DNA from: Paratinospora sagittata
Lineage: Eukaryota; Streptophyta; Magnoliopsida; Ranunculales; Menispermaceae
DNA length: 64,000 bases
Direction: 5' to 3'
Assembly (NCBI GenBank): GCA_035771175.1
Contig: JAYMFD010001271.1
Location: forward strand, 744,001 to 808,000
In this document: piece after piece, positions 1 through 14,039 of the stretch
Numbering within the stretch: the stretch's first letter is position 1
Layout of the letters: every line of letters begins with the position of its first letter
Notes under the pieces: model-generated
The model's database searches: none
What the model saw: only the letters and a program-made list of their open reading frames with translations
Told to the model about the DNA's origin: nothing
Translations under genes and position numbers: made by a program

Positions 1-798
1 ATTAAAGTTTACATTCAATTATTATTATGTCTACTACTCATTTACACTGCATTATGTCATATAATGTCCTATCCTTGCACGTCGTGATACCGACCCTAAT
101 AAGGATCACCAGACGTTGTCAAAGTCAGCCTAAATGTCAAGAAAGACCGTAGCAGTAGATTAGACCAGTTCATGCATTGGCATCATACATATCACCACCT
201 AGGGACGTATATGGTTTATGACTCATAGAATAGTTAGAAGCATTGCTCACTATTCATTATATTTCTCTGGAGAGGGACGTACATGAGAACCCGGTTACAC
301 CCGGGGAGGGACATCAGTACGTGAATTCAGAGCATCGTTCCTGTACGTGAATTCAGGCGATGTACATTCATCAAACCATTAATACGTGACGGTGTCATGC
401 ATACATTGATATTGATTGATTATGATGCTCATATGTGTATTTAAGATATTTGATATTGAAGTATGCTTTATTAATTGTTATACTCATGCACTATTTACCC
501 ACTGAGCGCGTTAAGCTCACACGAATATTATCAAATCTTTCACAGGAAATTAGGGTGGACTGGGTGCAGGTTATGGGGCCCACATTTGTACCCTTTGTAT
601 GAATCATTGGGGATTTTGGGAGTATGTTCCTTTGACCATTTTATGTACAAAAGTATTCTGAATTATATGAAATTAGATTTGTACTGTGTGTACTGTATTT
701 CCGCTGCGTACTCTGTTGTTACCATTATGATTGTTCCAAATGCGCGCCCCGTCCGAGAGTGTACCACCGGTTTAGGCGCGTCCGGGCGGGGTGTGACA
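1..798 (+). mobile_element. LTR fragment, 3' part, Tekay-like Ty3/gypsy
   Basis: This is the 3' part of an LTR of the same family as the others in the window. It aligns by eye with 52040-52833 and 61650-62456 and ends in the family terminus GGGGTGTGACA at 798. The 5' part lies outside the window, so a solo LTR cannot be told from the 3' LTR of a full element. Satellite sequence starts directly at 799 with CTTTT, the likely right copy of a 5-bp target duplication. An open frame at 475-861 runs across the LTR end into satellite and is not a gene. Confidence 0.9.
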
Positions 799-1541
799 CT
801 TTTAGTCCTCGTTCAAACGCATTTAAAATCACTAAATTCGAAGTTTAAATGCAAATGTTAGGGTCATTTGAAGTTTACTTATCGATTGCTTAAATGATAC
901 ACTATTCGGTAAATAATCAATAAGTAAACTTTAAATAACCATAACTTTTTCGTTTTATCTCCTATTTGAGTAATTGAAAATGCGGTGGGAAGAGGAAGAG
1001 AAGATCTACAAATTCATGTGCTTTAACTTACTTTTCGAACACTGGTGACCAATCACGGTCGATTAATAGTTTGAACATTTAATAGCAACGAGACCGGTTA
1101 TCGAAAAGTAATTAAAGCAATTAGTTAACTTGATCTTTTATTCCTCTTTCAAAACCATTTCAAATCACTAAATTCAGAGTTAAAATGAAAACGGTAGGCT
1201 CATTGAAAGTTTACTTACAGATTGCTTAAATGATACACCGTTCGGTAAACAATCGGTAAGTAAACATTAAATGACCACAAACTTTTCGTTTTATCTCCTA
1301 TTTGAGTATATGAAAATGTGATGGGAAGAGGAAGAAAAGATATACAAATATATTGGATTAACTTATTTTTCGACCACCGGTGACCGGTCACGGTCGATTA
1401 ATAGTTTGAACATTTAATAGCAACGAGATCGGTTACAAAAAAGTAATTAAAGTAACTAGTTAACTAGATCTTTTATTCCTCTTTCAAACGCATTTTAAAT
1501 CACTAAATTCAGAGTTAAAATGAAAACGTTAGGGTCATTCG

Positions 1542-1602
1542 AAGTTTACTTATCGATTGCTTAAATGATATACCGTTTGCTGAACAATCGATAAGTAAAC
1601 TT
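1542..1602. repeat. Representative inverted repeat of the satellite monomer
   Basis: The arms AAGTTTACTTATCGATTG (1542-1559) and CAATCGATAAGTAAACTT (1585-1602) are exact reverse complements around a 25-nt spacer. The same dyad, with small changes, is present in most monomers of both blocks. Some copies extend it to 29-bp arms, for example 43552-43580 with 43602-43630, which have one mismatch. It could form a hairpin or cruciform; that function is inferred. Confidence 0.9.
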
Positions 1603-3600
1603 TAAATGACAATAACATTTTCGTTTTAACTCCGATTTGCGTAATTAAAAAAACGGTGGAATGAAGAAGATAAGATATTTAAATTCATGTGCAAACTAAC
1701 TTTCTGAACACCGGTGACCGATCATGATCGATTAATAGTTTGAACATTTAATAACAACAGGATCAGTTACTGAAAAGTAATTAAAGCACCTAGTTTACTA
1801 GATCTTTTATTCCTCTTTGAAACGAATTTTAAATCAGAAAAATCCGAGTTAAAATAAAAATGTTAGCGTCATTTGAAGTTTACTTATTGATTGCTTAAAT
1901 AATAGACCGTTCAGTAAACAATCGGTAAGTAAACTTTAAATGACCATAACCTTTTCGTTTTATCTCCTATTTGAGTAATTGAAAATGCAGTGGGAAGAGG
2001 AAGAGAAGATCTACAAATATATTGCCTTAACTTGCTCTTCGACCACTGGTGACCTGTCATGGTTGACTAATACTTTAAAATTTTAATAAAACCAGGACCG
2101 GTTACCAGCTACCACAAAGTAATTTAAAGCACCTAGTTTACTAGATCTTTTCGTCGTCTTTCCAACGTTTATTAAACCACAAAAATAGGAGTTGAAATGA
2201 AAACGTTTGGATCATTCGAAGTTTACTTATCGATTGTTGAAATGATACGCAGTTCAATAAATAATCGGTAAGTTGACTTTAAATGACCATAACTTTTTTT
2301 TAACTCCGATTTGCGTAATTAAAAATGCAATGGAATGAGGAAGAGAAGATCTACAAATTCATATGCTTTAACTTACTTTTTTACCAACGATGACCGGTCA
2401 CGGTTGATTAATAGTTTGAAAATTTAACAGCAACGAGAATGGTTAGCAAAAATCAATGAGAGCACCTAGTTTACTAGATCTTTTATTCTTCTTTCCAACG
2501 TATATTGAATTACTAAAATAGGAGTTAAAACCAAACCGTTAGGGTCACTTGAAGTTTACTTATGGATTGTTGAAATGATGCACTGTTCGGTAAACAATCG
2601 GTAAGTAAACTTCGAATGACCATAACTTTTTCGTTTTAACTCTAATTTGAGTAATTGGAAATGTGGTGGAAAGAGGATGAGAAGATCTAAAATTCAGGTG
2701 CTTTAACTTACTTTCCAAACACCGGTGACCGGTCACGGTCGATTAATAGTTTTAACATTTAATAGCAACGAGACCAGTCATCGAAAAATTAATTAAAGCA
2801 ACTAGTTAACTAGATCTTTTATTCCTCGTTCAAACACATTTAAAATCACTAAATTCAAAGTTAAAATGAAAATGTTAGGGTCATATTATCGATTGCTTAA
2901 TTGATACACTATTTGGTAAATAATCAATAAGTGAACTTTTAATAACCATAACTTTTTCGTTTTAACTCCTATTTGAGTAATTGAAAATGCGGTGGGAAGA
3001 GGAAGAGAAGATCTACAAATTTATGTGTTTTAACTTACTTTCCGAACACCGGCGACCAATCACGGTCGATTAATAGTTTGAACATTTAATAGCAACGAGA
3101 CCGGTTACCGAAAAGTAATTAAAGCAATTAGTTAACTTGATCTTTTATTCCTCTTTCAAAAGCATTTCAAATCACTAAATTCGGAGTTAAAATGAAAACG
3201 TTAGGCTCATTGAAAGTTTACTTATAGATTGCTCAAATGATACACCGTTCGGTAAACAATCGGTAAGTAAACTTTAAATGACCATAAACTATTCGTTTTA
3301 TCTCCTATTTGAGTAATTGGAAATGCGATGGGAAGAGGAAGGAAAGATCTACAAATATATTGGATTAACTTATTTTTCGACCACCGGTGACCGCTCACGG
3401 TTGACTAATACTTTGAAAATATAATAGAACAAAGACTGGTTACTGGCTACCAGAAAGTATTTTAAAGCACCTAGTTTACTAGATCTTTTATTCCTCATTC
3501 CAACGATTATTAAATCACAAAAATAGGAGTTGAAACGAAAACATTTGGGTCATTCGAGGCTTACTTATCGATTGTTGAAATGATACACCGTTCGATAAAT

Positions 3601-5900
3601 AACTAGTAAGTAAACTTTAAATAACCATAATTTTTTCATGTGCATTTAACTTACTTTTCGAACACCGGTGACCGGTCACGGTCGATTAATAGTTTGAACA
3701 TTTATTAGCAACGAGATCGGTTACCAAAAAGTAATTAAAGTAACTAGTTAACTAGATCTTTTATTCCTCTTTCAAACGCATTTTAAATCACTAAATTCTG
3801 AGTAAAAATGAAAATGTTAGGGTCATTTGAAGTTTACTTATCGATTGCTTAAATGATATACCGTTTGGTGAACAATCGATAAGTAAACTTTAAATGATAA
3901 TAACATTTTCGTTTTAACTCCGATTTGCGTAATTAAAAAAACGGTGGAATGAAGAAGATAAGATCTTTAAATACATGTGCTAACTTACTTTTTGAACACC
4001 GGTGACCGATCACGATCGATTAATAGTTAAACATTTAATAACAATAGGATCAGTTATCGAAAAGTAATTAAAGCACATAGTTTACTAGATCTTTTATTCC
4101 TCTTTGAAACGAATTTTAAATCAAAAAAATCCGAGTTAAAATAAAAATGTTAGGGTCATTTGAAGTTTACTTATTGATTGCTTAAATAATACACCGTTCA
4201 GTAAACAATCGGTAAGTAAACTTTAAATGAACATAACCTTTTCGTTTTATCTCCTATTTGAGTAATTGAAAATGCAGTGGGAAGAGGAAGAGAAGATCTA
4301 AATATATATTGCATTAACTTGCTTTCCGACTACCGGTGACCGGTCACGGTTGACTAGTACTTTAAAATTTTAATTGAACCAGGACCGGTCACCAGCTACC
4401 ACATAGTAATTTAAAGCACCTAGTTTACTAGATCTTTTCGTCCACTTTCCAACGTTTATTAAATCACAAAAAAAGGAGTTGAAACGAAAATGTTTGGATC
4501 ATTCGAAGTTTACTTATCGATTGTTGAAAAGATACACCATTCGATAAATAATCTGTAAGTAAACTTTAAATGACCAATACTTTTTTTGTTTTAACTGTGA
4601 TTTGCGTAATTAAAAATGCGATGGAATGAGGAAGAGAAGATCTACAAATTCATACGCTTTAACTTACATTTTTTTCAACGGTGATCGGTCACGGTTGATT
4701 AATAATTTGAAAATTTAACAGCAACTAGAATGGTTAGCAAAAATTAATGAAGGCCCCTAGTTTACTAGATCTTTTATTCTTCTTTCCAACGCATATTAAA
4801 TTACTAAAATAGGAGTTAAAACCAAAACGTTAGGGTCGCTTGAAGTTTACTTATGGATTGTTGAAATGATGCACCGTTCGGTAAACAATCGGTAAGTAAA
4901 CTTCGAATGACCATAACTTTTTCGCTTTAACTCTGATTGGAGTAATTGGAAATGTGGTGGAAAGAGGATGAGAAGATCTAAAATTCAGGTGCTTTAACAT
5001 ACTGTCCGAACACCGGTGACCGGTCACGGTCGATTAGTAGTTTTAACATTTAATAGCAACGAGACTAGTTATCGAAAAGTAATTAAAGCAACTAGTTAAC
5101 TAGATCTTTTATTCCTCGTTCAAACGCATTTAAAATCCCTAAATTCGAATTTCAAATGAAAATGTTAGGGTCATTTGAAGTTTACTTATCGATTGCTTAA
5201 ATGATACACTATTCGGTAAATAATCAATAAGTAAACTTTAAATAACCATAACTTTTTCGTTTTATCTCCTATTTGAGTAATTGAAAATGCGGTGGGAAGA
5301 GAAAGAGAAGATCTACAAATTCATGTGCTTTAACTTACTTTCCGAACACAGGTGACCATTCACGGTCGATTAATAGTTTGAACATTTAATAGCAACGAGA
5401 CCGGTTACCGAAAAGTAATTAAAGCAATTAGTTAACTTGGTCTTTTATTCCTCTTCCAAAAGCATTTCAAATGACTAAATTCGGAGTTAAAAGGAAAACG
5501 TTAGGCTCATTGAAAGTTTACTTATAGATTGCTCAAATGATACACCGTTCGGTAAACAATCGGTAAGTAAACTTTAAATGACCATAAACTTTTCATTTTA
5601 TCTCCTATTTGAGTAATTGGAAATGCGATGGGAAGAGGAAGGAAAGATCTACAAATATATTGGATTAACTAATTTTTCGACCACCGGTGACCGCTCACGG
5701 TTGACTAATACTTTGAAAATATAATAGAACAAAGACTGGTTACTGGCTACCAGAAAGTATTTTAAAGCACCTAGTTTACTAGATCTTTTCTTCCTCATTC
5801 CAACGATTATTAAATCACAAAAATAGGAGTTGAAACGAAAACATTTGGGTCATTCGAGGCTTACTTATCGATTGTTGAAATGATACACCGTTCGATAAAT
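3601..5900. repeat. 2.3-kb higher-order repeat unit 1 (2300 bp)
   Basis: The unit is phased on the word AACTAGTAAGTAAACT, which sits in a shortened monomer that has lost about 50 bp. The same shortened monomer recurs at 5901, 8200, 10500, 12782, 14927 and 17225. The unit holds seven monomers in fixed order. By eye it is almost identical to the next unit, far closer than neighbouring monomers are to each other. Confidence 0.88.
3668..3679. repeat. 12-bp palindrome GTGACCGGTCAC of the monomer
   Basis: This is a perfect 12-bp palindrome in the GC-rich box of the monomer. It is repeated in many monomers of block 1 and less often in block 2, where point changes break it. Its conservation beside AT-rich sequence suggests a protein-binding site, but no protein can be named. 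Confidence 0.7.
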
Positions 5901-8199
5901 AACTAGTAAGTAAACTTTAAATAACCATAATTTTTTCATGTGCATTTAACTTACTTTTCGAACACCGGTGACCGGTCACGGTCGATTAATAGTTTGAACA
6001 TTTAATAGCAACGAGATCGGTTACCAAAAAGTAATTAAAGTAACTTGTTAACTAGATCTTTTATTCCTCTTTCAAACGCATTTTAAATCACTAAATTCTG
6101 AGTAAAAATGAAAACGTTAGGGTCATTTGAAGTTTACTTATCGATTGCTTAAATGATATACCGTTTGGTGAACAATCGATAAGTAAACTTTAAATGATAA
6201 TAACATTTTCGTTTTAACTCCGATTTGCGTAATTAAAAAAACGATGGAATGAAGAAGATAAGATCTTTAAATACATGTGCTAACTTACTTTCTGAACACC
6301 GGTGACCGATCACGATCGATTAATAGTTAAACATTTAATAACAATAGGATCAGTTACCGAAAAGTAATTAAAGCACATAGTTTACTAGATCTTTTATTCC
6401 TCTTTGAAACGAATTTTAAATCAAAAAAATCCGAGTTAAAATAAAAATGTTAGGGTCTTTTAAATTTACTTATTGATTGCTTAAATAATACACCGTTCAG
6501 TAAACAATCGGTAAGTAAACTTTAAATGAACATAACCTTTTCGTTTTATCTCCTATTTGAGTAATTGAAAATGCAGTGGGAAGAGGAAGAGAAGATCTAA
6601 ATATATATTGCATTAACTTGCTTTTCGACTACCGGTGACCGGTCACGGTTGACTAGTACTTTAAAATTTTAATAGAACCAGGACCGGTCACCAGCTACCA
6701 CAAAGTAATTTAAAGCACCTAGTTTACTAGATCTTTTCGTCCACTTTCCAACGTTTATTAAATCACAAAAATAGGAGTTGAAACGAAAATGTTTGGATCA
6801 TTCGAAGTTTACTTATCGATTGTTGAAATGATACACCATTCGATAAATAATCGGTAAGTAAAGTTTAAATGTCCATAACTTTTTTTGTTTTAACTGTGAT
6901 TTGCGTAATTAAAAATGCGATGGAATGAGGAATAGAAGATCTACAAATTCATACGCTTTAACTTACATTTTTTTCAACGGTGATCGGTCACGGTTGATTA
7001 ATAATTTGAAAATTTAACAGCAACTAGAATGGTTAGCAAAAATTAATGAAGGCCCCTAGTTTACTAGATCTTTTATTCTTCTTTCCAACGCATATTAAAT
7101 TACTAAAATAGGAGTTAAAACCAAAACGTTAGGGTCGCTTGAAGTTTACTTATGGATTGTTGAAATGATGCACCGTTCGGTAAACAATCGGTAAGTAAAC
7201 TTCGAATGACCATAACTTTTTCGTTTTAACTCTGATTGGAGTAATTGGAAATGTGGTGGAAAGAGGATGAGAAGATCTAAAATTCAGGTGCTTTAACATA
7301 CTTTCCGAACACCGGTGACCGGTCACGGTCGATTAATAGTTTTAACATTTAATAGCAACGAGACTAGTTATCGAAAAGTAATTAAAGCAACTAGTTAACT
7401 AGATCTTTTATTCCTCGTTCAAACGCATTTAAAATCCCTAAATTCGAAGTTAAAATGAAAATGTTAGGGTCATTTGAAGTTTACTTATCGATTGCTTAAA
7501 TGATACACTATTCGGTAAATAATCAATAAGTAAACTTTAAATAACCATAACTTTTTCGTTTTATCTCCTATTTGAGTAATTGAAAATGCGGTGGGAAGAG
7601 AAAGAGAAGATCTACAAATTCATGTGCTTTAACTTACTTTCCGAACACAGGTGACCAATCACGGTCGATTAATAGTTTGAACATTTAATAGCAACGAGAC
7701 CGGTTACCGAAAAGTAATTAAAGCAATTAGTTAACTTTGTCTTTTATTCCTCTTTCAAACGCATTTCAAATCACTAAATTCGGAGTTAAAATGAAAACGT
7801 TAGGCTTATTGAAAGTTTACTTATAGATTGCTTAAATGATTCACCGTTCGGTAAACAATCGGTAAGTAAATTTTAAATGACCATAAACTTTTCGTTTTAT
7901 CTCCTATTTGAGTAATTGAAAATGCGATGGGAAGAGGAAGAAAAGATCTACAAATATGTTGGATTAACTTATTTTTCGATCGCCGGTGACCGCTCAAGGT
8001 TGAGTAATACTTTGAAAATATAATAGAACAAAGACTGGTCACCGGCTACTAGAAAGTAATTTAAAGCACCTAGTTTACTAGATCTTTTCTTCCTCATTCC
8101 AATGATTATTAAATCACAAAAATAGGAGTTGAAACGAAAATGTTTGGGTCATTCGAGGCTTACTTATCGATTGTTGAAATGATACACCGATCGATAAAT
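5901..8199. repeat. 2.3-kb higher-order repeat unit 2 (2299 bp)
   Basis: This is the second copy of the seven-monomer unit, nearly identical to units 1 and 3. Differences seen by eye are scattered single bases, plus a short loss near 6456 (GTCTTTTAAATTTAC in place of GTCATTTGAAGTTTAC). Confidence 0.88.
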
Positions 8200-10499
8200 A
8201 ACTAGTAAGTAAACTTTAAATAACCATAATTTTTTCATGTGCATTTAACTTAGTTTTCGAACATCGGTGACCGGTCACGGTCGATTAATAGTTTGAACAT
8301 TTAATAGCAACGAGATCGCTTACCAAAAAGTAATTAAAGTAACTAGTTAACTAGATCCTTTATTCCTCTTTCAAACGCATTTTAAATCACTAAATTCTGA
8401 GTAAAAATGAAAACGTTAGGGTCATTTGAAGTTTACTTATCGATTGCTTAAATGATATACCGTTTGGTGAACAATCGATAAGTAAACTTTAAATGATAAT
8501 AACATTTTCGTTTTAACTCCGATTTGCGTAATTAAAAAAACGGTGGAATGAAGAAGATAAGATCTTTAAATACATGTGCTAACTTACTTTCTGAACACCG
8601 GTGACCGATCACGATCGATTAATAGTTAAACATTTAATAACAATAGGATCAGTTACCGAAAAGTAATTAAAGCACATAGTTTACTAGATCTTTTATTCCT
8701 CTTTGAAACGAATTTTAAATCAAAAAAATCCGAGTTAAAATAAAAATGTTAGGGTCATTTGAAGTTTACTTATTGATTGCTTAAATAATACACCGTTCAG
8801 TAAACAATCGGTAAGTAAACTTTAAATGAATATAACCTTTTCGTTTTATCTCCTATTTGAGTAATTGAAAATGCAGTGGGAAGAGGAAGAGAAGATCTAA
8901 AAATATATTGCATTAACTTGCTTTTCGACCACCGGTGACCGGTCACGGTTGACTAGTACTTTAAAATTTTAATAGAACCAGGACCGGTCACCAGCTACCA
9001 CAAAGTAATTTAAAGCACCTAGTTTACTAGATCTTTTCGTCCACTTTCCAACGTTTATTAAATCACAAAAATAGGAGTTGAAACGAAAATGTTTGGATCA
9101 TTCGAAGTTTACTTATCGATTGTTGAAATGATACACCATTCGATAAATAATCTGTAAGTAAACTTTAAATGACCATAACTTTTTTTGTTTTAACTGTGAT
9201 TTGCATAATTAAAAATGCGATGGAATGAGGAAGAGAAGATCTACAAATTCATACGCTTTAACTTACTTTTTTTTCAACGGTGATCGGTCACGGTTGATTA
9301 ATAATTTGAAAATTTAACAGCAACTAGAATGGTTAGCAAAAATTAATGAAGGCCCCTAGTTTACTAGATCTTTTATTCTTCTTTCCAACACATATTAAAT
9401 TACTAAAATAGGAGTTAAAACCAAAACGTTAGGGTCGCTTGAAGTTTACTTATGGATTGTTGAAATGATGCACCGTTCGGTAAACAATCGGTAAGTAAAC
9501 TTCGAATGACCATAACTTTTTCGTTTTAACTCTGATTTGAGTAATTGGAAATGTGGTGGAAAGAGGATGAGAAGATCTAAAATTCAGGTGCTTTAACATA
9601 CTGTCCGAACACCGGTGACCGGTCACGGTCGATTAATAGTTTTAACATTTAATAGCAACGAGACTAGTTATCGAAAAGTAATTAAAGCAACTAGTTAACT
9701 AGATCTTTTATTCCTCGTTCAAACGCATTTAAAATCCCTAAATTCGAAGTTAAAATGAAAATGTTAGGGTCATTTGAAGTTTACTTATCGATTGCTTAAA
9801 TGATACACTATTCGGTTAATAATCAATAAGTAAACTTTAAATAACCATAACTTTTTCGTTTTATCTCCTATTTGAGTAATTGAAAATGCGGTGGGAAGAG
9901 AAAGAGAAGATCTACAAATTCATGTGCTTTAACTTACTTTCCGAACACAGGTGACCAATCACGGTCGATTAATAGTTTGAACATTTAATAGCAACGAGAC
10001 CGGTTACCGAAAAGTAATTAAAGCAATTAGTTAACTTGGTCTTTTATTCCTCTTTCAAAAGCATTTCAAATCACTAAATTCGGAGTTAAAATGAAAACGT
10101 TAGGCTTATTGAAAGTTTACTTATAGATTGCTTAAATGATACACCGTTCGGTAAACAATCGGTAAGTAAATTTTAAATGACCATAAACTTTTCCTTTTAT
10201 CTCCTATTTGAGTAATTGAAAATGCGATGGGAAGAGGAAGAAAAGATCTACAAATATATTGGATTAACTTATTTTTCGATCACCGGTGACCGCTCACGGT
10301 TGAGTAATACTTTGAAAATATAATAGAACAAAGACTGGTCACTGGCTACTAGAAAGTAATTTAAAGCACCTAGTTTACTAGATCTTTTCTTCCTCATTCC
10401 AATGATTATTAAATCACAAAAATAGGACTTGAAACGAAAATGTTTGGGTCATTCGAGGCTTACTTATCGATTGTTGAAATGATACACCGATCGATAAAT
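8200..10499. repeat. 2.3-kb higher-order repeat unit 3 (2300 bp)
   Basis: This is the third copy of the seven-monomer unit. Its length matches unit 1 to the base, which indicates recent amplification of units 1-3. Confidence 0.88.
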
Positions 10500-12781
10500 A
10501 ACTAGTAAGTAAACTTTAAATAACCATAATTTTTTCATGTGCATTTAACTTAGTTTTCGAACATCGGTGACCGGTCACGGTCGATTAATAGTTTGAACAT
10601 TTAATAGCAACGAGATCGGTTACCAAAAAGTAATTAAAGTAACTAGTTAACTAGAACCTTTATTCCTCTTTCAAATGCATTTTAAATCACTAAATTCAGA
10701 GTGAAAATGAAAACTTTAGGGTCATTTCAAGTTCACTTATCGATTGCTTAAATGATATACCGTTTGGTGAACAATCGATAAGTAAACTTTAAATGACAAT
10801 ATCATTTTCGTTTTAACTCCGATTTGCGTAATTAAAAAAACGGTGGAATGAAGAAGATAAGATCCTTAAATTCATGGCCTAACTTACTTTCTGAACACCG
10901 GTGACCGATCACGATGGATTAATAGTTTGAACATTTAATAACGATAGGATCAGTTATCGAAAAGTAATTAAAGCACCTAGTTTACTAGATCTTTTATTCC
11001 TCTTTGAAACGAATTTTAAATCTTCAAAATCCGAGTTAAAAAAAAAATGTTAGGCTCATTTGAAGTTTACCTATTGATTGCTTAAATAATACACCGTTCA
11101 GTAAACAATCGGTAAGTAAACTTTAAATGACCATAACCTTTTCGTTTTATCTCCTATTTGAGTAATTGAAAATGCAGTGGGAAGAGGAAGAGAAGATCTA
11201 CAAATATATTGCATTAACTTGCTTTTCGACCACCGGTGACCGGTCACGGTTGAATAATACTTTAAAATTTTAAAAGAACCAGGACCGGTCACCAGCTACC
11301 ACAAAGTAATTTAAAGCACCTAGTTTACTAGATCTTTTCGTCCTCTTTCCATCGTTTATTAAACCACAAAAATAGGAGTTGAAATGAAAACGTTTGGATC
11401 ATTCGAGGTTTACTTATCGATTGTTGAAATGATACACAATTCGATAAATAATCGGTAAGTTAACTTTAAATGACCATAACTTTTTTTGTTTTAACTCTGA
11501 TTTTCGCAATTAAAAATCCGATGGAATGAGGAAGAGAAGATCTACAAATTCATATGCTTTAACTTACTTTTTTATCAACGGTGACCGGTCACGGTTGATT
11601 AATAGTTTGAAAATTTAACAGCAACGAGAATGGTTAGCAAAAATTAATGAAGGCCCCTAGTTTAATAGATCTTTTATTCTTCTTTCCAATGCATATTAAA
11701 TTACTAAAATAGGAGTTAAAACCAAAACGTTAGAGTCGCTTGAAGTTTACTTATCGATTGTTGAAATGATGAACCGTTCGGTAAACAATCGGTAAGCAAA
11801 CTTCGAATGACCATAACTTTTTCGTTTTAACTCTGATTTGAGTAATTGGAAATGTGGTGGAAAGAGGAAGAGAAGATCTACAAATTCATGTGCTTTAACT
11901 TACTTTCCGAAAACTGGTGACCAATCACGGTCGATTAATAGTTTGAACATTTAATAGCAACGAGACCGGTTACCGAAAAGTAATTAAAGTAATTAGTTAA
12001 CTTGGTCTTTTATTCCTCTTTCAAAAGCATTTCAAATCACTAAATTCGGAGTTAAAATGAAAACGTTAGGCTCATTGAAAGTTTACTTATAGATTGCTTA
12101 AATGATACACCGTTCGGTAAACAATCGGTAAGTAAATTTTAAATGACCATAAACTTTTCCTTTTGTCTCCTATTTGAGTAATTGAAAATGCGGTGGGAAA
12201 AGGATGAGAAGATCTACAAATTCATGTGCTTTAACCTAATTTTCAAACACCAGTGACCAATCACGGTCGATTAATAGTCTAAACATTTAACGGCAACGAG
12301 ACCGGTTACTGAAAAGTAATTAAAGCAAATAGTTAACTTGATCTTTTATTCCTCTTTCAAAAGCATTTCAAATCACTAAATTCGGAGTTAAAATGAAAAC
12401 GTTAGGCTCATTGAAAGTTTACTTATAGATTGCTTAAATGATACACCGTAAACTTTAAATGACCATAAACTTTTCGTTTTATCTCCTATTTGAGTAATTC
12501 AAAATGCGATGGGAAGAGGAAGAAAAGATCTACAAATATATTGGATAAACTTATTTTTCAACCATCGGTGACCGCTCACGGTTGATTAATACTTTGAAAA
12601 TATAATAGAACAAAGACTGGTCACTGGCTACCAGAAAGTAACTTAAAGCACCTAGTTTACTAGATCTTTTCTTCCTCATTCTAATGATTATTAAATCACA
12701 AAAATAGGAGTTGAAACGAAAACGTTTGGGTCATTCGAGGTTTACTTATCGATTGTTGAAATGATAAACCGTTCAATAAAT
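10500..12781. repeat. 2.3-kb higher-order repeat unit 4 (2282 bp), more divergent
   Basis: The monomer order is partly altered. An additional type-matched monomer lies around 11.9-12.4 kb. Part of the inverted-repeat region is missing near 12449, where ACACCGTAAAC replaces ACACCGTTCGGTAAAC plus following bases. This is the edge of the homogenised zone. Confidence 0.75.
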
Positions 12782-13702
12782 AACTAGTAAGTAAACTTTA
12801 AATAACCATAATTTTTTCATGTCCATTTAACTTACTTTTCGAACACCGGTGACCGGTCACGGTCGATTAACAGTTTGAACATTTAATAGCAATGAGATCG
12901 GTTACCAAAAAGTAATTAAAGTAACTAGTTAACTAGATCTTTTATTCCTCTTTCAAACGCATTTTAAATCACTAAATTCTGAGTAAAAATGAAAATGTTA
13001 GGGTCATTTGAAGTTTACTTATCGATTGCTTAAATGATATACCGTTTGGTGAACAATTGATAAGTAAACTTTAAATGACAATAACATTTTCGTTTTAACT
13101 CCGATTTGCGTAATTAAAAAAACGGTGGAATGAAGAAGATAAGATCTTTAAATACATGTGCTAACTTACTTTCTGAACACCGGTGACCGATCACGATCGA
13201 TTAATAGTTTGAACATTTAATAATAATAGGATCAGTTACCGAAAAGTAATTAAAGCACCTAGTTTACTAGATCTTTTATTCCTCTTTGAAACGAACTTTC
13301 AATCAAAAAAATCCGAGATAAAATAAAAATGTTAGGGTCATTTGAAGTTTACTTATTGAATGCTTAAATAATACACTGTTCAGTAAACAATCGGTAAGTA
13401 AACTTTAAATGAACATAACCTTTTCGTTTTAGCTCCTATTTGAGTAATTGAAAATGCAGTGGGAAGAGGAAGAGAAGATCTACAAATATATTGCATTAAC
13501 TTGCTTATCGACCACCGGTGACCGGTCACGGTTGACTAGTACTTTAAAATTTTAATAGAACCTGGACTGGTCACCAGCTACCACAAAATAATTTAAAGCA
13601 CCTAGTTTACTAGATCTTTTCGTCCACTTTCCAACGTTTATTAAATCACAAAAATAGGAGTTGAAACGAAAACGTTTGGATCATTCGAAGTTTACTTATC
13701 GA

Positions 13703-14039
13703 TTGTTGAAATGATACACCATTCGATAAATAATCGGTAAGTAAACTTTAAATGACCATAACTTTTTTTGTTTTAACTCTGATTTGCGTAATTAAAAATG
13801 CGATGGAATGAGGAAGAGAAGATCTACAAATTCATATGCTTCAACTTACTTTTTTTTCAACGGTGACCGGTCACGGTTGATTAATAATTTGAAAATTTAA
13901 CAGCAACGAGAATGGTTAGCAAAAATTAATGAAGGCCCCTAGTTTACTAGATCTTTTATTCTTCTTTCCAACGCATATTAAATTACTAAAATAGGAGTTA
14001 AAACCAAAACGTTAGGGTCGCTTGAAGTTTACTTATTTA
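13703..14039. repeat. Duplicated satellite monomer, copy 1 (337 bp)
   Basis: This copy is nearly identical to 14040-14376. Only a few differences are seen by eye, such as ATTCGATAAA versus ATTTGATAAA and CTAGATC versus CTAGTTC. The length is exactly one monomer, as expected from unequal exchange or slippage in register. Confidence 0.85.

Noticed and set aside
475..861. 128-aa frame at the left LTR end (similar frames at 20065-20376, 39846-40157, 51100-51402)
   Set aside because: It reads LTR sequence and crosses into satellite; its equivalents are shadows in the same LTR region with differing ends.
7821..8042. Short minus-strand frames in satellite (also 11098-11292, 16155-16352, 48921-49106)
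   Set aside because: They all arise from the satellite monomer, are broken in neighbouring copies and match no protein I know.
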